Source: Sphingobacterium sp. UBA4616 (lineage in GTDB: Bacteria; Bacteroidota; Bacteroidia; Sphingobacteriales; Sphingobacteriaceae). From it: DNA of 64,000 nucleotides. Below, in pieces: positions 33,612 through 43,229 of the stretch. The position numbers and the translations under genes are program-made. The stretch lies in assembly GCA_002386525.1 (NCBI GenBank), contig DGIS01000001.1, positions 46,476-110,475 of the forward strand, read 5' to 3'. The notes below the pieces were generated by a model. The model was not told the origin of the DNA, did not search any database, and saw nothing but the letters and a program-made list of their open reading frames with translations. Each line of letters begins with the position of its first letter. The stretch's first letter is position 1.

Positions 33612-36125
33612 ATGGAAAGCAGAAGAGAGTTCCTAAGGAAAACCCTATTATTTTCAGGAGCAGCAGGAATTGCCGGCTTTATGCCAACATCGATACAGAA
33701 AGCCTTTGCAATAGATCCTGTTCCAGGAAGTAATTTCTTGGATGCCGAGCATATTGTTATCCTAATGCAGGAAAACCGATCTTTTGATCATACTTTGGGT
33801 AGCCTTTCAGGAGTGCGTGGTTTCAATGATCCACGGTCAATCCGCTTACCAAACGATTTGCCCGTATGGTATCAAACGGATAAAAAGGGAAAGATTTATG
33901 CACCCTTTCGGTTAAATCTAACAGAGAGTAAAGTGACGTGGATGGGTTCTCTTCCGCACAGTAGGGCAAGCCAAGTGGATGCCTTTAACCATGGACGCTA
34001 CGATCAGTGGCTGTTGTCCAAGCAGTCGGGTAATAAGGAATATGCAGGTATGCCCTTAACATTGGGGTATTTTACTCGTGAGGATCTACCTTTTCATTAC
34101 GCATTGGCGGATGCATTTACAGTGTGTGATCAGAACTTCTGTTCAGGGATGACGAGCACCACGCCGAACCGTTCCTTTTTTTGGACAGGGAAGATTACAG
34201 AAATGAAAGAGGGCTTGCAAAAGGCAAATATTAGGAACGACGATTTTGCATACGCTAAAATGACCTGGGAAACTTTTCCGGAATTGCTTGAAAAGAATGG
34301 AGTTGCCTGGCGTTTTTATCAAAATGAGACAAGTTGCGGCGGAGGATTTGCAGGGAAAGAAAGGGCATGGTTGTCAAATTTTGGATGTAATTTACTAGAG
34401 TTCTTTCAGGCTTATCACGTTAAATTTAAAGAAAACTATATCAGAAATCTGGAAAAACAGGTACGGGATTTACCGGTGCAGATTTCGAACTTGGAAGAAA
34501 AGTCTGCTGGCTCTGAGGAACAAGCCGAAAAAATCCGTGCTGATATCCGTAAAAAAAGCGAGGTATTGGAGCGAGCCGAGAAGGAACTCAAAGCATATAA
34601 TCCGGACAATTATAAAACGTTAAGTGATTTTTCTAAATCATTGAATGAAAGAGCTTTTACGGTAAACAAGGGCGACACTAATTACAGGTCGCTTGATACC
34701 TTGCATTTGAAGTGGAAAGGAAAAAAGGGTACGCTGGAAGTTCCTAAAGGGGATGTTCTTTATCAATTCAGGAAGGATGTTGATACCGGTAGATTGCCAG
34801 CCGTATCCTGGCTGGCTGGTCCGCAGAATTTTTCGGATCATCCGAGTGCCCCCTGGTACGGAGCTTGGTATGTATCAGAAGTTTTGGAAATTTTAACGAA
34901 AAAACCTGAAATCTGGAAAAAAACAATTTTTATCATTACTTATGATGAAAACGATGGTTATTATGATCATGTAAAGCCATTTGTTGTTCCTGATTTGACT
35001 AAAAAAGACACTGGGGCATGCTCTGCTGGTATTGATACGGAGGTGGAAATGGTCCGTTTAGAAAATGAGCTTAAGCAAGGGATTCCTAAAAAGCAAGCGC
35101 GTGAAGGAGCTGTGGGCTTAGGTTTTCGTGTGCCCATGTATATTGTTTCGCCTTGGTCGAGGGGTGGTAAGGTGTGTTCTCAGGTATTTGATCATACCTC
35201 TACCTTGCAGTTTTTGGAATACTTCTTTAATAAAAAGTTGAACAAGAATATATATTTGAAAAATATCAGTGCATGGCGTCGAACGATCTGTGGTAATTTG
35301 ACTGCTGTCTTTACACCTTTTACAGAGCAAAAAGAACAGATCACTTTCCTAGACCGCAATCAACACATTGAAACGATCTATAAGGCACAATTTAAGGATA
35401 ATCCGCGAGCTTTTGTAGAAGTCAATGATCCTGAACTTGCGAAGAGAAGGGGCTGGATTCCAGCATTTGACCGAGTACAGGAGCGGGGGATTCGAAGATC
35501 ACTGCAGTTACCTTATGCACACGATGCGGTGGGCTATGTGCGGGAAGTACAGTTTCATCTGGCAATGACTGTAGATACCAAGCTTTTTGGAAAAAGAACT
35601 GCCGGCACGGCTTTCAATGTGTATAGCCCGCTGGCCTATCGTGATGACCAAGGACAAAGCGAAACCTATCGTAACTGGAATTTTGCGGTGAAGGCCGGTG
35701 ATCGTTTGGAATACCAATGGGACCTAGCAAAGTTTGAAGGAGATCGTTATGCTTTCGAACTACATGGACCAAATGGTTTTTATCGTAAATTTTCCGGGGA
35801 GAAGGGGACAGCAGCAATACAAGCCGCGGTATCTCCGGAGCTTAAGGCCCTGACTCAGGCAGCTACAGGAAAATTACAGCTGAAACTAAAGAACAATAGT
35901 GGCCAGCGCGTAACCATAGCTGTTGAAACCCTCAACTATAAAAAATATGCCACAACAAAAGAAATCGCCCCGGCCGAGGAAGTTATATTGATCCTGGATA
36001 TTGAAAAACAAGGTAATTGGTATGATATTGCAATAAAGCTTAATGGAAACAATAATCCAATTATTCAGCTCGCCGGGCGCTTGGAAACAGGGACAGAAAG
36101 TACAACTGATCCCTTATTAGCATAA
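33612..36125 (+). CDS. phosphocholine-specific phospholipase C, Tat-exported
   Basis: 837 residues. The N-terminus SRREFLRKT followed by an alanine-rich hydrophobic stretch to about residue 33 is a twin-arginine signal. The catalytic phosphoesterase domain (PF04185 type) shows HIVILMQENRSFDHTLG, MTSTTPNRSFFWTG, FIITYDENDGYYDHV and YIVSPWSRGGKV; two C-terminal DUF756-type domains follow (about 630-830). An insert at about 275-330 is Glu/Lys-rich and likely coiled coil. The enzyme splits phosphatidylcholine or sphingomyelin head groups outside the cytoplasm for phosphate or for host/prey lipid attack. It is a single gene divergent from the response regulator and stops 1 bp before the convergent bioB stop. 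Confidence 0.93.
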   Translation: MESRREFLRKTLLFSGAAGIAGFMPTSIQKAFAIDPVPGSNFLDAEHIVILMQENRSFDHTLGSLSGVRGFNDPRSIRLPNDLPVWYQTDKKGKIYAPFRLNLTESKVTWMGSLPHSRASQVDAFNHGRYDQWLLSKQSGNKEYAGMPLTLGYFTREDLPFHYALADAFTVCDQNFCSGMTSTTPNRSFFWTGKITEMKEGLQKANIRNDDFAYAKMTWETFPELLEKNGVAWRFYQNETSCGGGFAGKERAWLSNFGCNLLEFFQAYHVKFKENYIRNLEKQVRDLPVQISNLEEKSAGSEEQAEKIRADIRKKSEVLERAEKELKAYNPDNYKTLSDFSKSLNERAFTVNKGDTNYRSLDTLHLKWKGKKGTLEVPKGDVLYQFRKDVDTGRLPAVSWLAGPQNFSDHPSAPWYGAWYVSEVLEILTKKPEIWKKTIFIITYDENDGYYDHVKPFVVPDLTKKDTGACSAGIDTEVEMVRLENELKQGIPKKQAREGAVGLGFRVPMYIVSPWSRGGKVCSQVFDHTSTLQFLEYFFNKKLNKNIYLKNISAWRRTICGNLTAVFTPFTEQKEQITFLDRNQHIETIYKAQFKDNPRAFVEVNDPELAKRRGWIPAFDRVQERGIRRSLQLPYAHDAVGYVREVQFHLAMTVDTKLFGKRTAGTAFNVYSPLAYRDDQGQSETYRNWNFAVKAGDRLEYQWDLAKFEGDRYAFELHGPNGFYRKFSGEKGTAAIQAAVSPELKALTQAATGKLQLKLKNNSGQRVTIAVETLNYKKYATTKEIAPAEEVILILDIEKQGNWYDIAIKLNGNNNPIIQLAGRLETGTESTTDPLLA

Positions 36126-36126
36126 A

Positions 36127-37218
36127 TTATTCTTTCTTCTGCTGCTTAGCGATGTTGCGGAGAACTGTATGTTTGGGTCTTGACCATTTGGGTCTTTCTC
36201 CAAGATCGTGATAAATTGCCATTTCTTTTGCGATGGTTTCGGGCTGATTTTTTTTCTCAAACGGCTGCTGTGTAACCAGACCTAATGCTTTAAATAGGTC
36301 GAGGTCTTCGTTTCCTTCGGGATTGGGTGTGGTGAGTAGTTTATCGCCCGAGAAAATCGAATTGGCTCCTGCGAAAAAGCACAAAGCTTGTCCCTCCTTA
36401 CTCATATAGGTGCGCCCTGCCGATAGGCGGACTTGGGTTTTGGGCAGTAAAATCCGCGCCGTAGCAACCATGCGTACCATTTCCCAGATGGATGCGGTTT
36501 CCATTGTCTCCATTGGTGTACCCATTACAGGCACTAATGCATTGACCGGCACCGATTCGGGCTGCGGAATGAGTGAAGCCAGCGTAATCAACATTTTGGC
36601 ACGATCTGCAATAGTTTCGCCCATTCCAATGATGCCGCCACTACAGACTGTGATATTTGTTTTGCGGACATTTTCGATCGTTTTTAAGCGATCATCGTAA
36701 CTTCTGGTCGAGATAATTTCTTGATAGTAATCGGCAGAAGAATCGAGATTGTGGTTGTAGGCATACAATCCAGCTTCAGACAAACGTTGTGCCTGGTTTT
36801 CGGTCAACATTCCGAGCGTACAACAGACTTCCATGTCAAGTTTGTTTAGGGTACGAACCATATCAAGTACACGGTCAAACTCATGACCATCCTTCACATT
36901 GCGCCAGGCGGCTCCCATGCAGATCCGTGAACTACCACGAGCCTTGGCAGCCAAGGCTTGCTGTTTGACCTGATCAACGCTCATCAAGCTCTCTGCCTTA
37001 ACATGTGTATGGTAACGTGCGGCTTGGGGACAGTAAGCGCAGTCTTCGGGACATCCACCTGTTTTTATTGAAATCAATGTGGATACCTGCACTTTATTGG
37101 GGTCATGATATTTTCTATGTGTTGTTGCAGCTTCATATAGAAGCTCCATCAACGGTTTGTTGTATAGTGCGACAACTTCTTCTTGCGTCCATTTTCGTTT
37201 TGATTCCATGTTATCCAT
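36127..37218 (-). CDS. bioB: biotin synthase
   Basis: 363 residues from the ATG complementary to 37216-37218; starts at 37257 and 37209 are also in frame. The radical-SAM cluster CPEDCAYC is at about residues 56-63, with SRICMGAAWR, CCTLGMLT, YNHNLDSS and RLSAGRTYMS completing the biotin synthase pattern, including the Arg and Cys residues of the second cluster. It inserts sulfur into dethiobiotin using S-adenosylmethionine and Fe-S clusters. No bioA, bioD or bioF lies nearby, so the pathway genes are dispersed. It is divergent from a MocR-type regulator gene across 128 bp. Confidence 0.96.
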   Translation of the reverse strand: MDNMESKRKWTQEEVVALYNKPLMELLYEAATTHRKYHDPNKVQVSTLISIKTGGCPEDCAYCPQAARYHTHVKAESLMSVDQVKQQALAAKARGSSRICMGAAWRNVKDGHEFDRVLDMVRTLNKLDMEVCCTLGMLTENQAQRLSEAGLYAYNHNLDSSADYYQEIISTRSYDDRLKTIENVRKTNITVCSGGIIGMGETIADRAKMLITLASLIPQPESVPVNALVPVMGTPMETMETASIWEMVRMVATARILLPKTQVRLSAGRTYMSKEGQALCFFAGANSIFSGDKLLTTPNPEGNEDLDLFKALGLVTQQPFEKKNQPETIAKEMAIYHDLGERPKWSRPKHTVLRNIAKQQKKE

Positions 37219-37346
37219 AAGTTTTGTTATAAAATCGGGTCTAATTCCTTTAATCATGTTGCGACATCCTATTTAAAGATGTTTTTTTATCATGGTTACA
37301 AAGATTATAGATTAAATTTTAACTTTGATCGTCCGAAATAAACATA

Positions 37347-38831
37347 ATGAGTAGTCCGGTTGGTATAGCTTTTCATTCTATTATTAAGATTGACCGTCGC
37401 AAGGATGACGCTGTCTATCTACAGATCGTGTATCAGTTTATCAATGCAGTTAAACGGAATCTTTTAGAGGATGGAGATTTGTTGCCTGGGAGCCGAAAGA
37501 TTGCAGATGAATTGAAAGTGCACCGAAAAACTATCGTAGCCGCATTTGCTGAATTGCAGGAGCAGGGCTGGGTGGACATTGTACCCAATCGAGGTACTTT
37601 TGTGAAAAATCCCGAACGTATCGACGCTTCGATATCGACCATTGGTGCCTTTAGGCAGCCACCTAGTTTTGCACCTTATTCTTTCCGAAGGGAGCTGATA
37701 TTAGATATGCCTAAGTTAGAAGCTTCAGAGAAGTATTATTTTACGGATGGCACACCAGATTACAGTATTATTAGTGCTGAGGAACTGGTACGTTTTTACG
37801 CATCAATGGTTAAACGCAAAAAGAAAAGTGATGACTTTCCAACCACTACGGAGGGGAATTTGTTTTTTAGGGATCAGTTAAGTTATTATTTGAACTTGAC
37901 TAGGGGATTTCATCTTTCCCGGAACTTCTTGTTGCCAATTGCCAGCCGTGAGCAAATCTTTTCCATTTTATCCCGATTATTAATTCGGCGTGACGACGTT
38001 GTGCTGGTGGAGAATTTAAGTTATTTTCTTCCCAATATGATACTTAGTCAAGCAGGAGCCAAACTGAAAACCGTTCCGGTAGATGCGGATGGTATGATTA
38101 TAGATAGGATCGGCGATCAATTTAAGCCCGGCGAGATCAGATGTGTTTATCTCAACTCCAGATGTCAGTATCCAACGACGGTTAACCTTTCCGAAAAACG
38201 GAAAATTCAATTGTTACAACTGGCCGAGCAGTACGATTTTATCATTATTGAGGATGATGTAGATTTCGAGTCATCCTTTTTTAAAACAAAAGGGGAATCG
38301 CTTTTTCGGAAAAATGCAGGCAACCGGGTGATTTATACCGGTGCTTTCGGAAGTTTCTTTGCCCCAGGTTTCCAAATGAATTTTTTGATCGCGCCTCAGG
38401 ATCTGCTAGATGAAGGTAAAAAATATCAGAATATCTTCGGGAAGCCGAATTTTATGATTGAGAAAACATTGGGTGAAATTATCCATCAGGGTGATATCTT
38501 TCGTTATCAGCGTAAATTTCAGAAAGTTATTGCAGAGCGCAAAGAGTTGTTTGGAGTGTTGTTGCGGCGTTATTTTGAAGATGAAGTTACTTTCACAGTT
38601 CCGGAGGCTGGACTGGCTTTTTGGGTACAGTTCAAATCTGTTTTTTCGTTGACTGTTTTACAGGAAAAGGCACGAGGCAGGGGATTATTAATCCCAAGCA
38701 ATTGTCTATATCAAAATAGGATGGTTACTGCATTGCGATTGGGTTTTGCTCATTTAGATGAGCAGCGTATGTCGGATGCAATTTATTTGTTAAGGTCGGC
38801 CTATGGAGACTTGATGGACACTAACTCATGA
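37347..38831 (+). CDS. MocR/GntR-type regulator with degenerate aminotransferase-fold domain
   Basis: 494 residues. An N-terminal GntR winged helix (about 18-90: YLQIVYQFINAVKR, GSRKIADELKVHRKT, WVDIVPNRGTFV) is joined by a linker to an aminotransferase class I fold. In active MocR proteins the cofactor loop is G-T-F-S-K with Lys forming the PLP aldimine; here it is G332-A-F-G-S336, and the Arg seven positions on is Gln343. The PTG motif is PTT and the DDYD motif is DDVD. PLP binding through a Schiff base therefore looks lost. The domain may bind another ligand or work as a dimerisation scaffold. Divergent from bioB, so control of biotin synthesis is possible. Confidence 0.85.
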   Translation: MSSPVGIAFHSIIKIDRRKDDAVYLQIVYQFINAVKRNLLEDGDLLPGSRKIADELKVHRKTIVAAFAELQEQGWVDIVPNRGTFVKNPERIDASISTIGAFRQPPSFAPYSFRRELILDMPKLEASEKYYFTDGTPDYSIISAEELVRFYASMVKRKKKSDDFPTTTEGNLFFRDQLSYYLNLTRGFHLSRNFLLPIASREQIFSILSRLLIRRDDVVLVENLSYFLPNMILSQAGAKLKTVPVDADGMIIDRIGDQFKPGEIRCVYLNSRCQYPTTVNLSEKRKIQLLQLAEQYDFIIIEDDVDFESSFFKTKGESLFRKNAGNRVIYTGAFGSFFAPGFQMNFLIAPQDLLDEGKKYQNIFGKPNFMIEKTLGEIIHQGDIFRYQRKFQKVIAERKELFGVLLRRYFEDEVTFTVPEAGLAFWVQFKSVFSLTVLQEKARGRGLLIPSNCLYQNRMVTALRLGFAHLDEQRMSDAIYLLRSAYGDLMDTNS

Positions 38832-38954
38832 AATTTACAAAAAATGTGTGCAGCCAATGTTTACTTTTGATGGCCTTTTAGCTGGTATACTCCAGTCTGG
38901 ATAAGCACGAAATTCGCGTTTGCTTACTCGGCAGTCATTTTGAGGATGTAAAGA

Positions 38955-38982
38955 AAAAGCCCAGCAAAGAATGTCTGGGCTT
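38955..38982. terminator. hairpin terminator between MocR gene and small ORF
   Basis: AAAGCCCAG (38955-38963) and CTGGGCTTT (38974-38982), perfect 9-bp stem. Upstream A residues make the U tract on the minus strand, so it fits the end of the small ORF/DUF3857 transcript; it may also stop the MocR transcript. Confidence 0.75.
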
Positions 38983-39026
38983 TGAGATTATATAAGGGGA
39001 ATAATACTTGCTTAAAAAGTGAAGAC

Positions 39027-39122
39027 CTAGTCTTCATCGGTGATAATATCATCACCATCCAATTCGAAGCCTTCTCCAAGGAAGGTACGTTCTAGTTCGA
39101 ATAAATCTGAATCTTTAATCAT
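39027..39122 (-). CDS. 31-residue acidic small ORF
   Basis: Minus-strand ATG complementary to 39120-39122 gives MIKDSDLFELERTFLGEGF followed by a very acidic tail ending DED and TAG. It lies 81 bp downstream of the DUF3857 gene on the same strand and 44 bp before a strong hairpin terminator, so it sits in a transcribed position. Eleven of 31 residues are Asp or Glu. No signal peptide, no membrane segment, no known family. Its coding status rests on context and amino-acid composition only. Confidence 0.45.
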   Translation of the reverse strand: MIKDSDLFELERTFLGEGFELDGDDIITDED

Positions 39123-39203
39123 TTTATTTTATTTTGATATTCAAATTTATCACGCTTATTTAAGCTTATCATCAATATAAAATGAAGTTTTTGTTAAGGT
39201 TTA

Positions 39204-41174
39204 TTATATTTTTTTGAGCACGATATCCAATTTTTCTGCCTGGATAATTCTGCTGAAAAACTCTTTTAAATCAAAGTATTCTTCAGGCATAAACAAAGGT
39301 TTGTTTAATTGGGTAGCAGATTCGATCACTAAAACATCGGGGGCCGCATTGTTGATTTTGAAGATATATCTTGCGGCGCGTTCTGGAAGAGCCATACTGA
39401 TGTTTTTTAACTTATCTGCTATGGAGTAGGAATACCCTTTTGGCAGTTTTATTTCCATATAACTTTCTTCTTGGATTAAAGAACCAAAGTCAATTGGGTA
39501 ATTTCTCTCTGTTAGATTGAAAGGATTTTTAGACATTTTGGTATCAATATAAGGATTGAATAGAAGTTGATCATTTTGCAAGGTTGCAAAATTTTTAATC
39601 TCAATTTCAAACTCCTCAGTTAATGGTTTATCAAGTGACTCCCGATTAGATACTTTAAAACTGTTGATTTTGATGCGATTGTTTTCTTCGTCTATTTTTT
39701 CATAGAATTCTTCTTCAGAATTGCTTCCTTGAAGACGCTCTCGCATTTTGGACGCACCATAACCATTCCGTGATGTTATCCATTTTCCTGTTAGTTCACC
39801 ATTTTCAGATAGTTCGCCGTAGAAAAAGTTGCTGTAGGTGGAAGGAAGGTTTGCATCGAGTTTTACCCAGTCGGATTCACCTTCAAGGGGAATCGATCTT
39901 CCCTGGTAGTTGACACATTTCATCGGAATATTTCCAAACATTTCATATGGAGAGGTGGCATCCAGCAGGTAGTAATTTTCACCTATTTTTACTTGTGCAA
40001 TCACATGGTTGAACTCTGATATTGCGGGGGCATAAAGTCCGGCATATCCATTGTCGCGTGTAGATAAGATCACAGGATTGGCCTCTAGTTTCGCGTATCG
40101 TAAAGCATTGACAAGTCCGAGGTTGATATCCGCACTATTGCCTGTTCTCTTTTCAATGGCTTCTTTAATGTTTTTTGCATAAATTGAATGTTGATTGTTC
40201 CATTTTATTTGTTTTTGAAAATAGGAATACAATCGTGCCGCTTTTTCTAGGTCATCTTGTGCATTTTGTAATATAGGGTCGATAAAATCTTTCAATGCAC
40301 CTTTTCGCTTTGCCTGCCCACCAAAGCTTTCACTTTGTACCAGTTTATCTCTGACATTTTCCCAAGTGAGCGAGAAGTCTTTTGTTGTTCCCATTGGAAC
40401 ACTGTATCTGCCGAGTTCGAAGAAAATAATTGATCTAAAGTTTTTGGAAGAAGTCATATAATCTTCGGCATGGAAAGCTGGAATATTTTCCATGGTATAG
40501 ATGGTTTTACTTCCTAAGATTTCCCCAACTTCAGAATATAGACCTGTATTGTAATTTTCTACTTTTCTGTTACTGACGGCCAGCCCGCCTTTTAGATTGG
40601 CTTTGTAATGACAGATTTCGGGAATGCGAGTAACGTATTGACTATAAAGTTTCGGAAGATCTTCCTGAAATTCCCAAGAATTTAGGTTAAAGATGAATGG
40701 AGACTCCGTACGATAGCGGTATTCAATAATTGTACCTTCTTGAACCTGTGGAATAGCTGCTTTCGTTATTGCATAGTTTTCTGAGGAGTTTTCGTAAAAT
40801 ATATTTGCTTTGGTCATCTCTGTTTCTACAATTTTGTCACCAACAAGATGATAGGATGATCCCTTAATGTCCATAAGAACTTCCCGTTCATTTCCACTTT
40901 TGTATAATGGAATGCTGAAGTTTGCATAATTATAGGCTTCCTTGTTTAAGATTTTAATGCGTACATGTTTGAAAAACTCAACAACAAGACCCTTATTCTT
41001 GTTGTAGTTGACTTCTGCAGAGCCATATTCACGTAAGACAAAGGCATTTGCGGCCGTATCTATTTTGTCCATAGTAATGGCAAAATCTTCCTTTTTTATT
41101 TTACCGAATGAAAAATCTTGTGCTTGTACGTATAAACAGCTAAGCACGAGCAGGCCAGTTAAAAAACTTTTCAT
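39204..41174 (-). CDS. exported DUF3857/transglutaminase-like protein
   Basis: 656 residues with a signal peptide ending YVQAQ. DUF3857 occupies the N-terminal half (about 50-220: AFVLREYGSAEVNYN, VQEGTIIEYRYRT), followed by a transglutaminase-like domain (about 270-400) and a C-terminal DUF3858-like part. The transglutaminase Cys position (G-N-C-A-D in active forms) reads GNSAD, so Cys is replaced by Ser, while FNHVIAQ and YYLLDATSP keep the His and Asp. Many Bacteroidota DUF3857 proteins share this Ser, so it is a family state and not a fresh mutation. Periplasmic; role unknown. Confidence 0.88.
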   Translation of the reverse strand: MKSFLTGLLVLSCLYVQAQDFSFGKIKKEDFAITMDKIDTAANAFVLREYGSAEVNYNKNKGLVVEFFKHVRIKILNKEAYNYANFSIPLYKSGNEREVLMDIKGSSYHLVGDKIVETEMTKANIFYENSSENYAITKAAIPQVQEGTIIEYRYRTESPFIFNLNSWEFQEDLPKLYSQYVTRIPEICHYKANLKGGLAVSNRKVENYNTGLYSEVGEILGSKTIYTMENIPAFHAEDYMTSSKNFRSIIFFELGRYSVPMGTTKDFSLTWENVRDKLVQSESFGGQAKRKGALKDFIDPILQNAQDDLEKAARLYSYFQKQIKWNNQHSIYAKNIKEAIEKRTGNSADINLGLVNALRYAKLEANPVILSTRDNGYAGLYAPAISEFNHVIAQVKIGENYYLLDATSPYEMFGNIPMKCVNYQGRSIPLEGESDWVKLDANLPSTYSNFFYGELSENGELTGKWITSRNGYGASKMRERLQGSNSEEEFYEKIDEENNRIKINSFKVSNRESLDKPLTEEFEIEIKNFATLQNDQLLFNPYIDTKMSKNPFNLTERNYPIDFGSLIQEESYMEIKLPKGYSYSIADKLKNISMALPERAARYIFKINNAAPDVLVIESATQLNKPLFMPEEYFDLKEFFSRIIQAEKLDIVLKKI

Positions 41175-41320
41175 AAAAAATGACTGTATGGTTAATAATT
41201 ATAGCGCTAAAGTAGGAAATAATTTTAAATCAAAATCACTTTGTTAATTAATTTGGTGTAAAAATTAATGCATTGATCAGTTTAGACTGTTTTTGTATTT
41301 AGGAAATAAGTTCTACGTAT

Positions 41321-42592
41321 TTACAGCGTGAATTCGAAGGTTAATGTAACATATCGGTAATCTTCTCCATTCCATTTGGGACCTGAGAGTATAATTTCCT
41401 TGGCTTTGGCATCAAGGTACTCGTTTGCACTTTGGAGAATACTGATATTCGTTGGAAATCCACCCTTATCAATATAGAAGCTTATGCGTACGGTGCCTTC
41501 ATAACGGCTTTTGGCTGTTTTTTTCTTGATATAATTGTTGAATGATCTCCAGCCCCATACAGGTTCAGCACTTTTTGATTTGCGTGAAGACATCGTGGTG
41601 ACGACAACTTCATCCAGCGAATTGTTGGAGGGCTGCAATCTGATTGTGGTATTTTTACTGCGGCGCATATTCACTGCGACGGTATTGTAACCTAGGGCCA
41701 CGATGTCGACGAGTGAATCCACCGAGCTTGGTTGGATGGTCGCCTGTCCCTGCGCGTCAGTGTTGGTTGCCAATTTACTATTGGGTTGAATGATGGTGAC
41801 CCCAGAAAGAGGTAAGCCCGTTTCTTTGTCGCGAACGGTGAGTTGAAGGGGTATACCGCCTTGTTGTACTGACGAAATCCCCGCAGCTTTGCCAGTAAGT
41901 GTACTGTTTAAACTTGAGTTTCCTCGCATCATCATCGTTTGAGAGGCCTCTTTTTTCTTTGCCATCGGTGTATAGCTAATCACGGTCGCACTGTCTTGAG
42001 GTCTTAATCCAAATACAGGGCGATCACTATTAAGACGTCCTTCCATTTCTTCCAGTGATTTTACACGTAGGGAGGGTTCGCGCGATAAAATCGTGACCTC
42101 CTCTTGTGGATGTTGTTCACGAAAACGGGGGCTGTTGTTATCTGCCAATTGTGGCGAACGATCTTGCGGTTCGATATTTGACTTGATATCATCCGTGGCC
42201 GTGGTAGAATCCTCTCCCATAACCGTTGTTTCTGGCTTATCCTGAGTAACGTTTACGTCAGCAGTACGTTTTGTCTCAGATCTATTTTTTTCCTGCTGCC
42301 AGAAAAGTACAAGACCTATTCCCAAAACGATTACTGTAGAGGCGGCGATGGCTAGTCTTTTCCAGTCCAATATTTTAATTTTAGCAACCTTATCCCTTTT
42401 TGCACGTTGGCTAATCTGCTGATTGATTGCTGCAATTACGGTTTTATTTTGATCCATCTCTATACCCATCAGCATATCCGCCAACATGGGGTCACGCTGT
42501 GCCTCACGCTCAAGCGCGTACATCTCCGTAGGAGATAGTTCACCGTTGACGTATTTCTTTAAGTATGCTATGTCGTAATTACTGTTGCTCAT
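41321..42592 (-). CDS. anti-sigma-like membrane protein fused to carboxypeptidase-regulatory and TonB-type C-terminal domains
   Basis: 423 residues. Residues 1-70 are cytosolic and start with YLKKYVNGELSPTEMYALE, an anti-sigma zinc-less N-terminal helix set. One membrane helix (about 80-98) follows. The periplasmic part has a Glu/Pro/Ser-rich linker, a carboxypeptidase-D regulatory module (LTVRDKETGLPLSGVTI, about 255-330), a DEVVVT motif and a TonB-C-like domain (VRISFYIDKGGFPTNISIL). The sigma gene upstream overlaps it by 14 bp. This protein could carry an outer-membrane or cell-wall signal directly to the sigma factor. The fusion of the three parts is seen; the signalling role is inference. 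Confidence 0.85.
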   Translation of the reverse strand: MSNSNYDIAYLKKYVNGELSPTEMYALEREAQRDPMLADMLMGIEMDQNKTVIAAINQQISQRAKRDKVAKIKILDWKRLAIAASTVIVLGIGLVLFWQQEKNRSETKRTADVNVTQDKPETTVMGEDSTTATDDIKSNIEPQDRSPQLADNNSPRFREQHPQEEVTILSREPSLRVKSLEEMEGRLNSDRPVFGLRPQDSATVISYTPMAKKKEASQTMMMRGNSSLNSTLTGKAAGISSVQQGGIPLQLTVRDKETGLPLSGVTIIQPNSKLATNTDAQGQATIQPSSVDSLVDIVALGYNTVAVNMRRSKNTTIRLQPSNNSLDEVVVTTMSSRKSKSAEPVWGWRSFNNYIKKKTAKSRYEGTVRISFYIDKGGFPTNISILQSANEYLDAKAKEIILSGPKWNGEDYRYVTLTFEFTL

Positions 42593-43157
42593 TCCAAGCC
42601 TCCATGCAATTTTTTAAATTCCGTTTCCCATTTTGGATATAACTCTTTACTTCGTTCAAGCTATAACCGGTAGATTCACTGATCTCTTTGTAACATTTTT
42701 CCTCTAAAAAGAAAAGTCTGACCGACTGTTGCTGTTTTTCTGGCAATTTGTCCAGACAGCCTTCCATGGCCGTTAACTGCTCTTCTTTTTCATCATATTG
42801 TTCATACTGATGCAGGTCTCCCGGAAATTTCACAAATTCATCCAAAGAAACTTGAGATTTGTTTTTTTGAGACCTCAAATACATCAGACAATGATTTTTG
42901 CTTAATACATAGAGCCATCTTGGAAAATCTTTGATTTCCTGCTTGTTGACTTTATATATTAATTCCTCAAAGATATTCATGACCGCATCTTTACTCAATT
43001 CGGAATCTTGGAGATACCTTAAGCAAACATAATATACCATTTCGGTATGTCGCTGGTATAGATCGCCTAATACCTGGAGATCCATAGACTCCTGATAGCG
43101 CAACAAGAGCTCGTGGTCTTGTGGTGTATCTATTTTTGACGACTTGAATGCGGACAT
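42579..43157 (-). CDS. ECF-type RNA polymerase sigma factor
   Basis: 192 residues. Region 2 is in DLYQRHTEMVYYVCLRYLQD and AVMNIFEELIYKV, with the WLYVLSKNHCLMYLR core-binding helix; region 4 is KCYKEISESTGYSLNEVKSYI. It overlaps the anti-sigma/TonB-like gene by 14 bp and is divergent from a VWA protein across 72 bp. The divergent gene is the obvious candidate target. No ATG further upstream fits. Confidence 0.88.
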   Translation of the reverse strand: MSAFKSSKIDTPQDHELLLRYQESMDLQVLGDLYQRHTEMVYYVCLRYLQDSELSKDAVMNIFEELIYKVNKQEIKDFPRWLYVLSKNHCLMYLRSQKNKSQVSLDEFVKFPGDLHQYEQYDEKEEQLTAMEGCLDKLPEKQQQSVRLFFLEEKCYKEISESTGYSLNEVKSYIQNGKRNLKNCMEAWNEQQ

Positions 43158-43229
43158 TATATAGTCTAAAAGTATTTTTTTTTTCTGGTTTATGGAAATT
43201 TAATATTTCGTGCATCCCTTGGCAAAAAA

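Noticed and set aside
39600..41000. Active transglutaminase reading of the DUF3857 protein
   Set aside because: The catalytic Cys position is Ser, so classical transglutaminase activity is not expected.
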